64,000 nt of DNA from Chryseobacterium flavum (GCF_003385595.1 NZ_QNUE01000010.1:86228-150227); one strand, 5' to 3'. Shown: positions 23,986 through 33,753, counted from the stretch's first letter. Program-made: numbers and translations. Notes: a model not told the origin generated them from the sequence alone.

Positions 23986-26900
23986 ATGCTAAATAAAATT
24001 ATTGAGTTTTCTGTAAAGAATAAACTCATCATTGCTCTGTTTACAGTGGGGCTCATCCTTTTTGGAATCTATGAGGCCACCAAGCTTCCCATTGATGCCC
24101 AACCCGACATTACAAACAACCAGGTGCAGATCATTACCACAGCTCCCTCATATGGTGCAGCTGATATTGAACGGCTGGTCACGTTTCCTATTGAACAGTC
24201 AACAAGCAATATCAGCGGAATTACCGAACTCCGGAGCCTGTCCCGGTTCGGGCTTTCTCTGGTAACCGTTGTTTTTGATGATGATACCGATGTATATTGG
24301 GCCCGCCAGCAGGTACAGGAACGTTTACAGCTTGTTCAGGACAATATCCCGGCAGGTATCGGAAAACCGGAACTGGGGCCTATTTCTACCGGATTGGGGG
24401 AGATTTTCCAATATGTTGTAAGAGCAAAGAAAGGCTACGAAAATGTATATGATGAAACCGAACTCAGAACGATTCAGGACTGGGTGGTGAGACGCCAGCT
24501 CTTAGGAACAAAAGGAGTGGCAGATGTCAGCAGTTTTGGAGGAAAGCTTAAACAGTATGAAATAGCCATCAATCCGAACAAGCTCCAGTCATTCAACATC
24601 AATATCAATGATGTTTTCTCTGCTCTGGAAAAAAACAACCAGAATACCGGAGGTGCCTATATTGAAAAAAAAGAAACCGTTCTTTTCATCAGAAGTGAGG
24701 GCCTTTTGGGGACTACGGAAGATATCGGAAATATTCAGGTGGCAAATACCCGGGAGGGAATTCCGGTACACATTAAGGATGTTGCATCTGTAAAAACCGG
24801 TTACGCAACCCGATACGGAGCCATGACCTATAATGATACCGGTGAAGTATCGGGAGCAATTGTATTGATGCTGAAAGGTGAAAATGCCAATAAAGTCATT
24901 GCCAATATTAAACAGAAGCTGGAAAAGATCCAGGAGTCGTTGCCGGAAGGGGTGGTTATTGAACCTTTCCTTGACCGTGCTAAAATGGTAAACAACACCA
25001 TAAGCACTGTAAAGACCAACCTGATGGAAGGTGCTTTGATTGTCGTATTCATCCTTGTTTTATTCCTGGGAAATTTCAGGGCCGGATTATTAGTAGCTTC
25101 AGTAATTCCTTTATCCATGTTATTTGCCATCATTATGATGAACATCTTCGGAGTTGGAGGCAATCTTATGAGTCTTGGCGCATTGGATTTCGGGCTTATT
25201 GTAGATGGTGCGGTTATTATTGTTGAAGCCGTCTTACATCAGTTAGCCCATAAAAAACACTTTGGCTCCGATAATCAATTGAGTAAAAAAGAAATGGATG
25301 ACCAGGTTTCGGGATCAGCAACCAAAATGGTAAACAGTGCTGTTTTCGGACAGATTATTATTCTTATCGTTTACCTGCCTATTTTTACCCTCCAGGGGAT
25401 AGAAGGCAAAATGTTCAAACCGATGGCACAGACGGTTGCATTTGCCCTGATTGGAGCTTTTATCCTTTCTCTTACTTATATTCCAATGATGAGTGCTCTT
25501 GTCCTGAGCAGGAAGAAAAAAGAAAAAGATACCATTTCAGACCGGGTAATGGCTAAAGTAGAAACAATCCACCAGAAACTTCTTATAAAAGCCCTGGCAT
25601 ACAGAAAAACGATTATTTCCGGGGTATTGATTCTTTTCGCAGGAGCTGTCTTTATCCTATCCGGAATGGGCGGAGAGTTTATCCCCTCTCTGGAAGAAGG
25701 TGATTTTGCCGTTGAAATGAGAATCCTCCAGGGGAGTAATATCAATGAAACAAAGAAAGCTACTACCCGGGCAGCCCATATTCTTTTGACAGATTTTCCT
25801 GAAGTAGAAAAGGTCGTAATGAAGATTGGTAGTGCGGAAATTCCTACAGAACCTATGCCAATGGATTCCGGAGATATGATCATTGTTTTAAAACCTAAGA
25901 AAGAATGGACTTCTGCAGAAACATTTTCTGAGCTTTCAGACAAAATGAGTAAGGCATTAAGCGTTATTCCCGGACTGACAACCAGTTTCCAGTTTCCCGT
26001 ACAAATGCGTTTCAATGAGCTGATGACCGGAGCAAGACAGGATGTAGTATGTAAAATTTATGGTGAAGACCTGGATAGTCTGGCTGCCTATGCAAAGAAA
26101 ATGGGAAGTATCATCAATACGGTAAAAGGTGCGCAGGATCTTTATATTGAACCTGTTGTAGGTGCCCCGCAGGTAGTTATTGATTACAACCGTTCAGAAT
26201 TATCCCGATACAATATTTCTGTTGCCGATATCAACAGAGTCATCAATATGGCTTTTGCAGGGCAAACAGCAGGAGCCTTATATGAAGGCGAGAAAAAATT
26301 TGATATTGTAGTCCGAATGGATAATGAACACAAAAAAGATCTAACCAGCATTCAGAACTTACTTGTTCCTACAGGGTCGGGTGAACAAATCCCGTTATCC
26401 CAGCTTGCAAAAGTAGAACTTAAAGACAGCCCTAATCAGATTCAGAGGGAGGATACGAAAAGAAGGATTATTGTTGGTTTCAATGCAAGGGGAAAAGATG
26501 TCCAGAGCATCGTGGAAGAATTACAGCTGAAAGAGAAAAAAAATCTCAGACTTTCTCCCGGATACACCATTTCTTATGGAGGGACTTTTGAAAACTTAAA
26601 CGAGGCAAAAGCCAGACTTGGCATTGCTGTTCCTGTATCCCTGGTGATGATTTTCCTGTTGCTTTTCTTCGCTTTCGGATCGGTGAAACACAGTTTACTG
26701 ATCTATACAGCTATTCCATTATCTGCAATAGGCGGTATCTATTTTCTTGCATTGAGAGGAATGCCTTTCAGCATCAGTGCAGGGGTAGGATTTATAGCTC
26801 TTTTCGGAGTAGCAGTACTTAATGGAATTGTTTTAATATCAGAGTTTAACCGTTTGAAAAATAATGGGATAAAAAATACCAGCAGAATTGTACTTATGGG

Positions 26901-28323
26901 AACAAAAATCAGGCTTCGCCCTGTTTTAATGACCGCTTTTGTAGCTTCTCTCGGGTTCCTTCCCATGGCATTGAGCAGCGGGGCCGGGGCTGAAGTACAA
27001 AGACCTTTGGCTACAGTGGTCATCGGCGGACTGATGCTGGCAACCCTTCTTACCTTATTTGTACTTCCGATCCTCTATGTATTGTTTGAACACTTTAATA
27101 AAAATAAAATGAAATTTTCAAAAAGAATAAACGATAAAAAACTGGCTGTTTTCTTACTGATATTTACTTTCGGTAGCTTCCAGGCTCAGGAAAATATTAC
27201 TTACGAACAGGCTTTGGAAAAAGCATTTCAACAGAACGGAACCCTTAGGAACACAAAGCTGATGTCGGAATATCAGGAAAAGCTGAAAGCCAGCTATCTG
27301 GATATTCCCCAGCTGGAAATTTCGGGTGCACTGGGCCAGATCCAGGGAGAAGAAACGGATAATTCATTCGGAGTTTCCCAACGATTCAGCTTTCCGACAG
27401 TATATTCAAAAAGGAAGCGGATGCTGGATGCGGAATGGTCTGCAAGTATTATCAATCAGAATCTGACAAAGACACAGCTTACCAAAGAAGTTTCAGATGT
27501 TTTCTATAGAATACTGGTCCTTCAGGAGAAGAAAAAGGTACTGGAATATATCAGAGGGCTTTACACTAACTTTGCTGACAAAGCCAGCCTGAGATTAAAG
27601 AAGGGGGAGGCCAATATCCTGGAAGAATCAACTGCTGAAATTCAAAAGGAACAGATCAGTGTACAACTGAATACTCTGGAAAATGATCTGAATATTGCCA
27701 GCCTTCAGTTTCAGCTGCTTCTTCAGTCCGAAAAACCGTATCAGCCTGTTGCCGGGAAACCTGTTATGGATATTGCACTTCAGATATCTGAAGACATGGT
27801 GAAACAACATCCGGAACTTCAGTACCTGCAACAACAGATCAAAATAGGAGAAGCAGAAGTACAGCTGGAGAAAAGCAGACTACTCCCGGAACTGATGGTA
27901 GGGTATACGAACCAAAGTATGAAAAATATTAATAACAACCGTTTTAGCTCGGTGCAGGTGGGAGTAGGAATCCCTTTATTCACCAAAGGACAAAAGGCTT
28001 TGGCAAAAGCAGCTGAAGCAAAAATTGCAATTTCTGAAAATCAATACCAAAGAAAAGAAATTGAACTTAAAAACAGATTAAGACAGCAACTGGGCAACTA
28101 TATGAACCAGCAAAGCATCATTGAGAATTATGAGCAGAAGCAGCTTCCTAAATCTGAAACCATCCTAAAGACAGCACAAAAACAAATGGAAGCAGGGGAA
28201 ATTGATTATCTGGACTGGGTAATATTGGTCAACCAGGCTGTAAAGACAAAAGCCGACTATATTGATCAGCTGGAAAAACTTAATCAGATTGGTTCCGAAC
28301 TTCATTTCTTAATTTCAAAATAA
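23986..28323 (+). CDS. czcA: CzcA-type heavy-metal RND efflux pump fused to TolC-like outer-membrane factor
   Basis: This 1445-residue protein has two parts. Residues 1 to about 1035 are a heavy-metal RND pump: the first helix after FSVKNKL, LPIDAQPDITNNQVQI, the second set of helices near residue 880, and the proton-relay motif DFGLIVDGAVIIVE near residues 400-415, which is the pattern of divalent-cation (Zn/Co/Cd/Ni) pumps rather than CusA copper pumps. From about residue 1041 (MKFSKRINDKK, signal-like LAVFLLIFTFGSFQAQ) it continues into a TolC/OEP-like domain with long coiled helices. The ATG at 23986 is preferred over an upstream TTG at 23956. The adaptor gene follows 7 bp later. Confidence 0.9.
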   Translation: MLNKIIEFSVKNKLIIALFTVGLILFGIYEATKLPIDAQPDITNNQVQIITTAPSYGAADIERLVTFPIEQSTSNISGITELRSLSRFGLSLVTVVFDDDTDVYWARQQVQERLQLVQDNIPAGIGKPELGPISTGLGEIFQYVVRAKKGYENVYDETELRTIQDWVVRRQLLGTKGVADVSSFGGKLKQYEIAINPNKLQSFNININDVFSALEKNNQNTGGAYIEKKETVLFIRSEGLLGTTEDIGNIQVANTREGIPVHIKDVASVKTGYATRYGAMTYNDTGEVSGAIVLMLKGENANKVIANIKQKLEKIQESLPEGVVIEPFLDRAKMVNNTISTVKTNLMEGALIVVFILVLFLGNFRAGLLVASVIPLSMLFAIIMMNIFGVGGNLMSLGALDFGLIVDGAVIIVEAVLHQLAHKKHFGSDNQLSKKEMDDQVSGSATKMVNSAVFGQIIILIVYLPIFTLQGIEGKMFKPMAQTVAFALIGAFILSLTYIPMMSALVLSRKKKEKDTISDRVMAKVETIHQKLLIKALAYRKTIISGVLILFAGAVFILSGMGGEFIPSLEEGDFAVEMRILQGSNINETKKATTRAAHILLTDFPEVEKVVMKIGSAEIPTEPMPMDSGDMIIVLKPKKEWTSAETFSELSDKMSKALSVIPGLTTSFQFPVQMRFNELMTGARQDVVCKIYGEDLDSLAAYAKKMGSIINTVKGAQDLYIEPVVGAPQVVIDYNRSELSRYNISVADINRVINMAFAGQTAGALYEGEKKFDIVVRMDNEHKKDLTSIQNLLVPTGSGEQIPLSQLAKVELKDSPNQIQREDTKRRIIVGFNARGKDVQSIVEELQLKEKKNLRLSPGYTISYGGTFENLNEAKARLGIAVPVSLVMIFLLLFFAFGSVKHSLLIYTAIPLSAIGGIYFLALRGMPFSISAGVGFIALFGVAVLNGIVLISEFNRLKNNGIKNTSRIVLMGTKIRLRPVLMTAFVASLGFLPMALSSGAGAEVQRPLATVVIGGLMLATLLTLFVLPILYVLFEHFNKNKMKFSKRINDKKLAVFLLIFTFGSFQAQENITYEQALEKAFQQNGTLRNTKLMSEYQEKLKASYLDIPQLEISGALGQIQGEETDNSFGVSQRFSFPTVYSKRKRMLDAEWSASIINQNLTKTQLTKEVSDVFYRILVLQEKKKVLEYIRGLYTNFADKASLRLKKGEANILEESTAEIQKEQISVQLNTLENDLNIASLQFQLLLQSEKPYQPVAGKPVMDIALQISEDMVKQHPELQYLQQQIKIGEAEVQLEKSRLLPELMVGYTNQSMKNINNNRFSSVQVGVGIPLFTKGQKALAKAAEAKIAISENQYQRKEIELKNRLRQQLGNYMNQQSIIENYEQKQLPKSETILKTAQKQMEAGEIDYLDWVILVNQAVKTKADYIDQLEKLNQIGSELHFLISK

Positions 28324-28330
28324 CAGCGTC

Positions 28331-29482
28331 ATGCATTTCAGAAAAATATCAATATACAGCCTTGGTCTGGCTCTTGTCTTAACATCATGTTCAGGAAAAA
28401 AAGAAGAGGAAAAGACCGTGTATGAAAATACAAAGTTTGCCAAAAATGATCAGAATACCGTTCATCTTACGGACAAACAGCAGCAAACCATAGGAGTAAC
28501 CACAGTCACCATTCAGAACAGGAATATGGAAAAGCTGATAAAGCTTAACGGGAAAGCAGAAATTGCACCCTCCCATATCAGTTCAGTTTCCAGTATTATG
28601 GGAGGACATATTAAATCCATTCATGTGATCAGTGGGAGCCATTTTAATAAAGGGCAGGTTCTTGCTGTAGTGGAAGATCCGCAATTCATACAGCTTCAGC
28701 AGGATTATCTTGTAACCAAAGCCCAGCTTGAAGCAGCAAGGCTAAACTATAACCGTCAGAAAGATCTTAACAGCAGTAAAGCAAGCAGTGATAAAACAAT
28801 GCAAACAGCACTGGCAGACTATTCTACTTTAAATGCAACATTGCGGGGACTTGAAGAAAAGCTTCAGCTGATCGGAATCAATGTAAAAGGACTCCACACA
28901 GGAAACATCAGAAGCAGGATCAACGTCTACGCTCCCTTTACCGGTTTTGTAAGTAAAATCCTGGTCAATAACGGCCAGTATATCAATCCGGCTGATACCT
29001 TATTTGAACTGATCAATCCGGCCGGGTTACTTTTAGAATTAAAAGTCTTTGAAAATGATATGAACGATGTAAAACCCGGGCAGGAAATCCTGGTGTATAA
29101 CAATCAGAATCCTGAACATAAATCCAGCGCTAAAATTATAAGTGTGGTTCCAAGCATAGAAGAGAGAGGCTCTGCTACTGCCATTGCTAAACTTTCTTCT
29201 GTAAATTCAGGGTTTGTGAAAGGAATGTATGTGAATGCTGAAGTTAGTATCAGCAGCAGGTATACGCCGGGAGTTCCTAATGAAGCCGTAGTTTCTTTTG
29301 AAAATAAGAATTATGTTTTTGAAGACCTTGGAAACTCGGATTATAAAATGATTCCGGTTATCACCGGAACTTCTGATGATCAGTTCACAGAAATCATAAA
29401 AGCAGATTTTTTAAAAAACAAAAAAATTGTTCAGAAAGGAGCTTACAGTCTTCTGATGATGCTTAAAAACAAAGCAGAATAA
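28331..29482 (+). CDS. RND efflux periplasmic adaptor lipoprotein (CzcB/CusB-like)
   Basis: This 383-residue membrane-fusion protein has a lipoprotein signal ending LVLTSC (acylated Cys20) and a charged linker. The biotinyl-lipoyl-like half motifs (GGHIKSIHVISGSHFNKGQ and INVYAPFTGFVSKILV) flank a helical hairpin, followed by the beta-barrel and membrane-proximal domains. It links the RND pump to its outer-membrane part in the envelope. It is the last gene of the efflux operon, 7 bp after the pump and followed by a terminator. Confidence 0.92.
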   Translation: MHFRKISIYSLGLALVLTSCSGKKEEEKTVYENTKFAKNDQNTVHLTDKQQQTIGVTTVTIQNRNMEKLIKLNGKAEIAPSHISSVSSIMGGHIKSIHVISGSHFNKGQVLAVVEDPQFIQLQQDYLVTKAQLEAARLNYNRQKDLNSSKASSDKTMQTALADYSTLNATLRGLEEKLQLIGINVKGLHTGNIRSRINVYAPFTGFVSKILVNNGQYINPADTLFELINPAGLLLELKVFENDMNDVKPGQEILVYNNQNPEHKSSAKIISVVPSIEERGSATAIAKLSSVNSGFVKGMYVNAEVSISSRYTPGVPNEAVVSFENKNYVFEDLGNSDYKMIPVITGTSDDQFTEIIKADFLKNKKIVQKGAYSLLMMLKNKAE

Positions 29483-29801
29483 TTTTAAATATATTGTATA
29501 ATCAAAAGATCAGTCGAAAGATTGATCTTTTTGTTTTATACATTGCTTCATAAGATAAAATACAAATATTCATACATACCTGCTTAAGCTAAAATCCCTG
29601 CCTCTTTGCTCTCTCCAAACCAACAGTTGAATCACAATTACTTTGCCTTAATTATAAGCACTAAATAAAATGACATTTGACATGTTTTTTTATATTCCAG
29701 ATATTATTTAATGCATAATTCATTTTAAAATAATATTTTTAGCCAGTGAATAGTTGTAAAGGATTTTTAGGTAAATAAAAAAGAACTTTTATCAGACCTT
29801 T
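29483..29801. other. Intergenic region, 319 bp
   Basis: Other than the terminator at 29504-29532, this stretch is AT-rich with no convincing open frame or RNA gene. The promoter of the following 602-residue protein should be here, but no exact -7 element close to its start was recognised. Confidence 0.4.
29504..29532 (+). terminator. Terminator of metal-efflux operon
   Basis: AAAGATCA and TGATCTTT form a stem with a loop of about ten bases, followed by a T-rich run (TTTTTGTTTT). It lies about 20 bp after the adaptor gene stop. Confidence 0.75.
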
Positions 29802-31610
29802 ATGACAAATAAACCTTTACACAGCTTCCATATTCCGGTTATGGGGCTTGCTTACACCATTGACAGCCCGATCCGTGTGGCTCAATATGGCATTTCATCC
29901 GTAATTTCCATTATTGATGATGAGATTCTGGAAAAAATGAAGACTTTCTATAATAAGAAATTCAATCTTGATTATGCAGGAATTTCAACAAAAACGGAAG
30001 ACTACCGGGCCAAAAGGATCACCGCATATCTGGATATGGTGGATGATATCGTGAATGAGAAATTTGAATCTTTCAAACAGGAAATCAGTAGGAATAAGGA
30101 GGCTTTGAAAGACTTTATTGCCATGTTACCGAATACTTCAGATCTGAAAAACAGCATGCTGAATTTCCTTAATCAGAAGGATAGCTGGAGTTCAGGTATT
30201 AAAAATTTTATTGAATCCAATTTAAGACCCGGAAACATTGATGTCAACATCATGACAAAGGTTGACAAAGATAATTACAGGAACAATGAACAGCTTCCTG
30301 TGATTTATAATGATGCTCATGCTTCATTACGCGGATTTGCTCAAAGCAAGTTATCTTCTTCCATGGTTCTTTCTGCAGGAATGAATCCCAGGCTGTATAG
30401 TTATATTGAAGAATTTGATGATTTTTTTCCGGACCGGAACGGGGTACTGAAAAAAAAGATCATTATCAAAGTCAGCGATTTCCGTTCTGCAATGATTCAG
30501 GGAAATTTTCTGGCGAAGAAAGGATTATGGGTTTCAGAGTACAGAATAGAATCCGGATTAAACTGCGGGGGACATGCTTTTGCTACAGATGGAATGCTCC
30601 TCGGTCCCATTATGGAAGAGTTCAGGCAGAAAAAGAATGAGCTGATCCGGTCTGCTCACGATTTAATGATCAAGGCTTTGGAACAAAAGGGAAGACCTGT
30701 TATTTCCACACCCTTAGAAATGAAAATTACAGTACAGGGAGGAGTGGGCACTTCCGAAGAACATGAATTTTTACTCGAACATTATAAGGTAGACAGTGTC
30801 GGGTGGGGATCTCCTTTTTTATTGGTTCCTGAGGCAACTTCTGTGGACACTGAAACCCGGAAACTGCTGTTACAATCCACGGAAAAAGACCTGTACCTGA
30901 GTAACCTTTCACCTTTGGGAGTTCCATTTAACACCGTAAGGGGAACTTCTAACGACCTGCTGAGAACACAAAAGGAATCCCATGGAAAATATGGCAGTTC
31001 GTGTCCTAAAAAATTACTTGCTCTAAGTAAAGAGTTTTCACCTGAAGGAACCTGTACAGCCTCTAAAAAATATCAGGATATTAAATTGAAGGAACTTCAT
31101 ACTGCAAAGGCAATATTGTCTCCAGGAGAATTTGAAAAAAAAAGGTCAGAGATTACTGAAAAAGCCTGTCTTTGTGTAGGTCTTGTAAATGCTGCATACC
31201 TCGAACAAAATATTGAAATCAAAGGAGAAAAACAGGGAGTGGTGATTTGCCCGGGCCCTAATATTGCTTTTTTCAACAAGGAAGTTTCCCTTTCGGAAAT
31301 GGTAAAACATATCTATGGAAATGCCAACGTCCTTCCTGATTCTCAACGTTCTCATATGTTTATCAACGAACTCAAAATGTACATTGATTATCTGAAAAAA
31401 GAAATCCCGGATCCATCTGCTCAGGTTACAGCTGCACAGTCGAAAAAATGGAATACGTTCAGAAAAAATTTACTCGAAGGAATTGAATACTATCAGCAGG
31501 TATTTCAAACCTCTACATTCTTTAAAAAAGAAACGAAGAAAATACTTTGTCAACTTCAGGAATATAAACTGGAGCTGACCACAATTGAAATACCCCAAGC
31601 TGAAAAATAA
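29802..31610 (+). CDS. Uncharacterised 602-residue protein, possibly a TIM-barrel flavoenzyme
   Basis: No family is securely recognised. The N-terminus (HSFHIPVMGLAYTIDSPIRV, then YGISSVISIIDDEIL) and the central GLNCGGHAFATDGMLLGPI and KITVQGGVGTSEEH blocks resemble the barrel strands and glycine-rich phosphate loops of FMN enzymes such as nitronate monooxygenase and PfaD. The last third has a cysteine group (GSSCPKK, EGTCTAS, KACLCVG) that could bind a metal or an iron-sulfur cluster. There is no signal peptide. I have the impression that similar proteins occur across Bacteroidota as hypothetical proteins. It is followed 160 bp later by an aldo/keto reductase. The flavoenzyme idea is inference from motif shape. 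Confidence 0.55.
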   Translation: MTNKPLHSFHIPVMGLAYTIDSPIRVAQYGISSVISIIDDEILEKMKTFYNKKFNLDYAGISTKTEDYRAKRITAYLDMVDDIVNEKFESFKQEISRNKEALKDFIAMLPNTSDLKNSMLNFLNQKDSWSSGIKNFIESNLRPGNIDVNIMTKVDKDNYRNNEQLPVIYNDAHASLRGFAQSKLSSSMVLSAGMNPRLYSYIEEFDDFFPDRNGVLKKKIIIKVSDFRSAMIQGNFLAKKGLWVSEYRIESGLNCGGHAFATDGMLLGPIMEEFRQKKNELIRSAHDLMIKALEQKGRPVISTPLEMKITVQGGVGTSEEHEFLLEHYKVDSVGWGSPFLLVPEATSVDTETRKLLLQSTEKDLYLSNLSPLGVPFNTVRGTSNDLLRTQKESHGKYGSSCPKKLLALSKEFSPEGTCTASKKYQDIKLKELHTAKAILSPGEFEKKRSEITEKACLCVGLVNAAYLEQNIEIKGEKQGVVICPGPNIAFFNKEVSLSEMVKHIYGNANVLPDSQRSHMFINELKMYIDYLKKEIPDPSAQVTAAQSKKWNTFRKNLLEGIEYYQQVFQTSTFFKKETKKILCQLQEYKLELTTIEIPQAEK

Positions 31611-31770
31611 GATTACTAATAACAAAATAGGTCAGAATAGGCTTTTCATAATAATGAGAGGCCTTCTAATTTATAATAACTATAATACGTATGGCTATTT
31701 TAAATCTGATATCCGCTTAAAGATTCTTACCTTAGAAGTATTGTATATTATTATAATAACATCTCATTTT

Positions 31771-32718
31771 ATGGAAAAAAGAAAGATCAAAAACACGGAT
31801 TTATTTATTGCACCGATTAATTTTGGAGGAAATGTTTTTGGATGGACACTGGACGAAAAACAATCATTTGATATATTAGATCAGTTTACTGGTGCCGGAT
31901 TTAATTTTGTAGATACCGCAGACACCTATTCATGGTGGGTAAACGGTAGAGGAGGCCAGTCTGAAGAGATTATCGGTAAATGGATGAAAAGCCGCTCCAA
32001 CCGTAAAGATATTGTATTGGCAACTAAAGTGGGGTCTGAAACTAAAGAGCATGGTTTTGATATCAGTAAAAAACATATTTTACAATCAGTAGATGAGTCT
32101 TTACAGAGGTTACAGACTGATCATATTGATATCTACTATACCCATTTTGATGACAATACCACTGCTGTAGAAGAAACCCTTTCCGCTTATGATGAGATCA
32201 TTAAGGCAGGAAAGGTAAGGTATATTGCCGCATCTAACCTTTCACCGGAACGTTTAAAAGCTTCATTTGATGCAGCCGAAAAAAACAATCTGCCTAAATA
32301 TGTAGCATTACAGCCTCATTATAACCTGATGGAAAGGGAAGGATTTGAGAAAAATTATGCTCCTTTGGCAGAACAGTTTGATCTTAGTGTATTTCCTTAC
32401 TGGTCATTGGCCGCCGGATTTCTAACCGGTAAATACCGTAATGAAGAGGATCTTACAAAAAGTGCAAGAGGAGAGGGGGCCAGAAAATATTTAACTCCTA
32501 AAGGACTTGAAGTTCTAAAGGCTTTGGATCAGATAAGCGAAAAATATCATGCGCCACAGAGCACCGTTGCTTTAGCCTGGTTACTGGCCAATCCGCTGAT
32601 CACGGCGCCGATTGTAAGTGCAACCAGCGCTTCACAGCTTGAAACTTTGTTCAAGGCTCCTGAACTTGTTCTGGACCAGGAGGATATTTCACTGCTTAAT
32701 AAAGCAAGCAATTATTAA
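31771..32718 (+). CDS. Aldo/keto reductase
   Basis: This 315-residue NADPH-dependent oxidoreductase has the (beta/alpha)8 AKR fold. Catalytic tetrad residues are visible: Asp and Tyr in VDTADTYSWW, Lys in LATKVGSE and His in IYYTHFDD. The C-terminal cofactor-binding part (STVALAWLLANPLITAPIV) is present. The ATG at 31771 (MEKRKIKNTDLFIAP) is chosen because residues encoded upstream of it in the same frame are low-complexity and unlike the family. A strong terminator follows 22 bp after the stop. Confidence 0.9.
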   Translation: MEKRKIKNTDLFIAPINFGGNVFGWTLDEKQSFDILDQFTGAGFNFVDTADTYSWWVNGRGGQSEEIIGKWMKSRSNRKDIVLATKVGSETKEHGFDISKKHILQSVDESLQRLQTDHIDIYYTHFDDNTTAVEETLSAYDEIIKAGKVRYIAASNLSPERLKASFDAAEKNNLPKYVALQPHYNLMEREGFEKNYAPLAEQFDLSVFPYWSLAAGFLTGKYRNEEDLTKSARGEGARKYLTPKGLEVLKALDQISEKYHAPQSTVALAWLLANPLITAPIVSATSASQLETLFKAPELVLDQEDISLLNKASNY

Positions 32719-32740
32719 TCACTAAGCCTGAATAATACAG

Positions 32741-32769
32741 AAATCTCTGCTCAAATTGAGCAGAGATTT
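32741..32769 (+). terminator. Terminator after aldo/keto reductase
   Basis: AAATCTCTGCTC and GAGCAGAGATTT form a perfect 12-bp stem with a 5-base loop, followed by TTTATTT. Confidence 0.88.
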
Positions 32770-32836
32770 TTATTTCAATAATTGACTCCATAAAAGTTTT
32801 TCTTACATTTTATAGTGAAGAATTTCTCTATGTAAA

Positions 32837-32864
32837 ATATATATCGTAATATTGCGATATATAT
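32837..32864. promoter_or_regulatory. ArsR operator 1
   Basis: This 28-bp palindrome has a single mismatched pair: the left arm ATATATATCG plus TAAT pairs with ATTG plus CGATATATAT. It lies immediately upstream of the arsR ATG at 32872. The core (TATCGyAATATTGCGATA) reappears at 33221-33231 before the next gene, which supports it as the regulator's binding site. Confidence 0.8.
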
Positions 32865-32871
32865 TAAAATC

Positions 32872-33198
32872 ATGGGAGTTACCAAGACCGATCATTTTAC
32901 TGATGAGCAAAATAGAATAGCAACCATTGCCAAAGCATTGGGGCATCCGGCCAGAGTAGCTATTATTGAGTATCTGCTTAAAGTGAATGCCTGCATATGC
33001 GGTGATATTGTTGATGCGCTGCCTTTAGCACAAGCTACAGTTTCCCAACATCTGAAAGAGCTTAAAAATGCGGGCCTGATCAAAGGGAATATAGAAGGTA
33101 CAGCCATTTGTTATTGTATTGATGAAAAGACATTTGAAATTCTGAAAGACTATTTCTCAAAGATCATTCTGACTGTTGCCGAACAGAAATGCTGTTAA
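32872..33198 (+). CDS. arsR: ArsR-family metalloregulatory repressor
   Basis: This 108-residue winged-helix repressor has a metal-type cysteine pair in NACICGDIVDAL (Cys41, Cys43), analogous to the ELCVCD arsenite site of ArsR, and a C-terminal CC. The recognition helix is QATVSQHLKELKNAGLI. It binds DNA until As(III) or a similar thiophilic metalloid dissociates it. The operator palindrome upstream indicates autoregulation, and a second copy follows before the DUF6428 gene. It is the first gene of a three-gene arsenic-type operon. Confidence 0.92.
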   Translation: MGVTKTDHFTDEQNRIATIAKALGHPARVAIIEYLLKVNACICGDIVDALPLAQATVSQHLKELKNAGLIKGNIEGTAICYCIDEKTFEILKDYFSKIILTVAEQKCC

Positions 33199-33220
33199 GC
33201 ATTTTTTTAAAATAAAATAT

Positions 33221-33231
33221 CGCAATATTGC
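33221..33231. promoter_or_regulatory. ArsR operator 2
   Basis: GCAATATTGC (33222-33231) is a perfect 10-bp palindrome preceded by ATATC, giving the same core as operator 1. It lies in the 57-bp gap between arsR and the DUF6428 gene, suggesting a second promoter under the same repressor. Confidence 0.65.
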
Positions 33232-33255
33232 ATTTAACCAATAAAACAAAAAAAA

Positions 33256-33729
33256 ATGAAACTATCTGAAATTAAAGAAATTTTACCGGTACTGGAAAAT
33301 GTTGAATTCCAATTAGAAGACGGAACCTTTGTTCCTGAACATTTCCATGTAACAGAAGTGGGGACGGTTACTAAACATTTCATCGATTGTGGAGGAACTA
33401 TCCGTAATGAAAAGGTGGTCAACTTCCAGCTCTGGAATGCCAATGACTTTGAGCATCGGCTAAAGCCCGGAAAGCTTTTAAACATTATCAAGCTGTCCGA
33501 AGAGAAATTAGGAATTGAAGATGGTGAAATTGAGGTAGAGTATCAGAATACAACCATTGGAAAATACGATCTTGCATTTAACGGGAAGGTTTTTATTCTC
33601 AAAAACAAAACCACAGCCTGTCTGGCTCAGGATGCATGCGGTATTCCTGCCGGAAAACAAAAAATAAGCCTGTCAGAGCTTTCTGCCCAAAAAACATCAT
33701 GCTGTACACCCAATTCAGGATGCTGCTAA
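33256..33729 (+). CDS. DUF6428-like protein in arsenic operon
   Basis: This 157-residue protein looks like DUF6428, a family I associate with flavobacterial ars operons. Motifs are FVPEHFHVTEVG, KHFIDCGG and the FQLWNANDFEHRLKPGKL block. The C-terminus is cysteine-rich (ACLAQDACG and SCCTPNSGCC), suited to binding a soft metal such as As(III). Its biochemical role is unknown. It sits between arsR and arsC, with an ArsR-type operator upstream, so it should be induced by arsenic. The family name is from memory. Confidence 0.7.
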   Translation: MKLSEIKEILPVLENVEFQLEDGTFVPEHFHVTEVGTVTKHFIDCGGTIRNEKVVNFQLWNANDFEHRLKPGKLLNIIKLSEEKLGIEDGEIEVEYQNTTIGKYDLAFNGKVFILKNKTTACLAQDACGIPAGKQKISLSELSAQKTSCCTPNSGCC

Positions 33730-33753
33730 AATTTTTATTTAAAGATCAAAAAA

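Noticed and set aside
25476..26015. Open - strand frame of 179 codons
   Set aside because: It is the antisense frame of the RND pump, which has clear motifs throughout.
31585..31770. N-terminal extension of the aldo/keto reductase frame
   Set aside because: The extra residues are Asn/Ile/Tyr-rich and unlike the family; it also overlaps the preceding gene. The ATG at 31771 is used.
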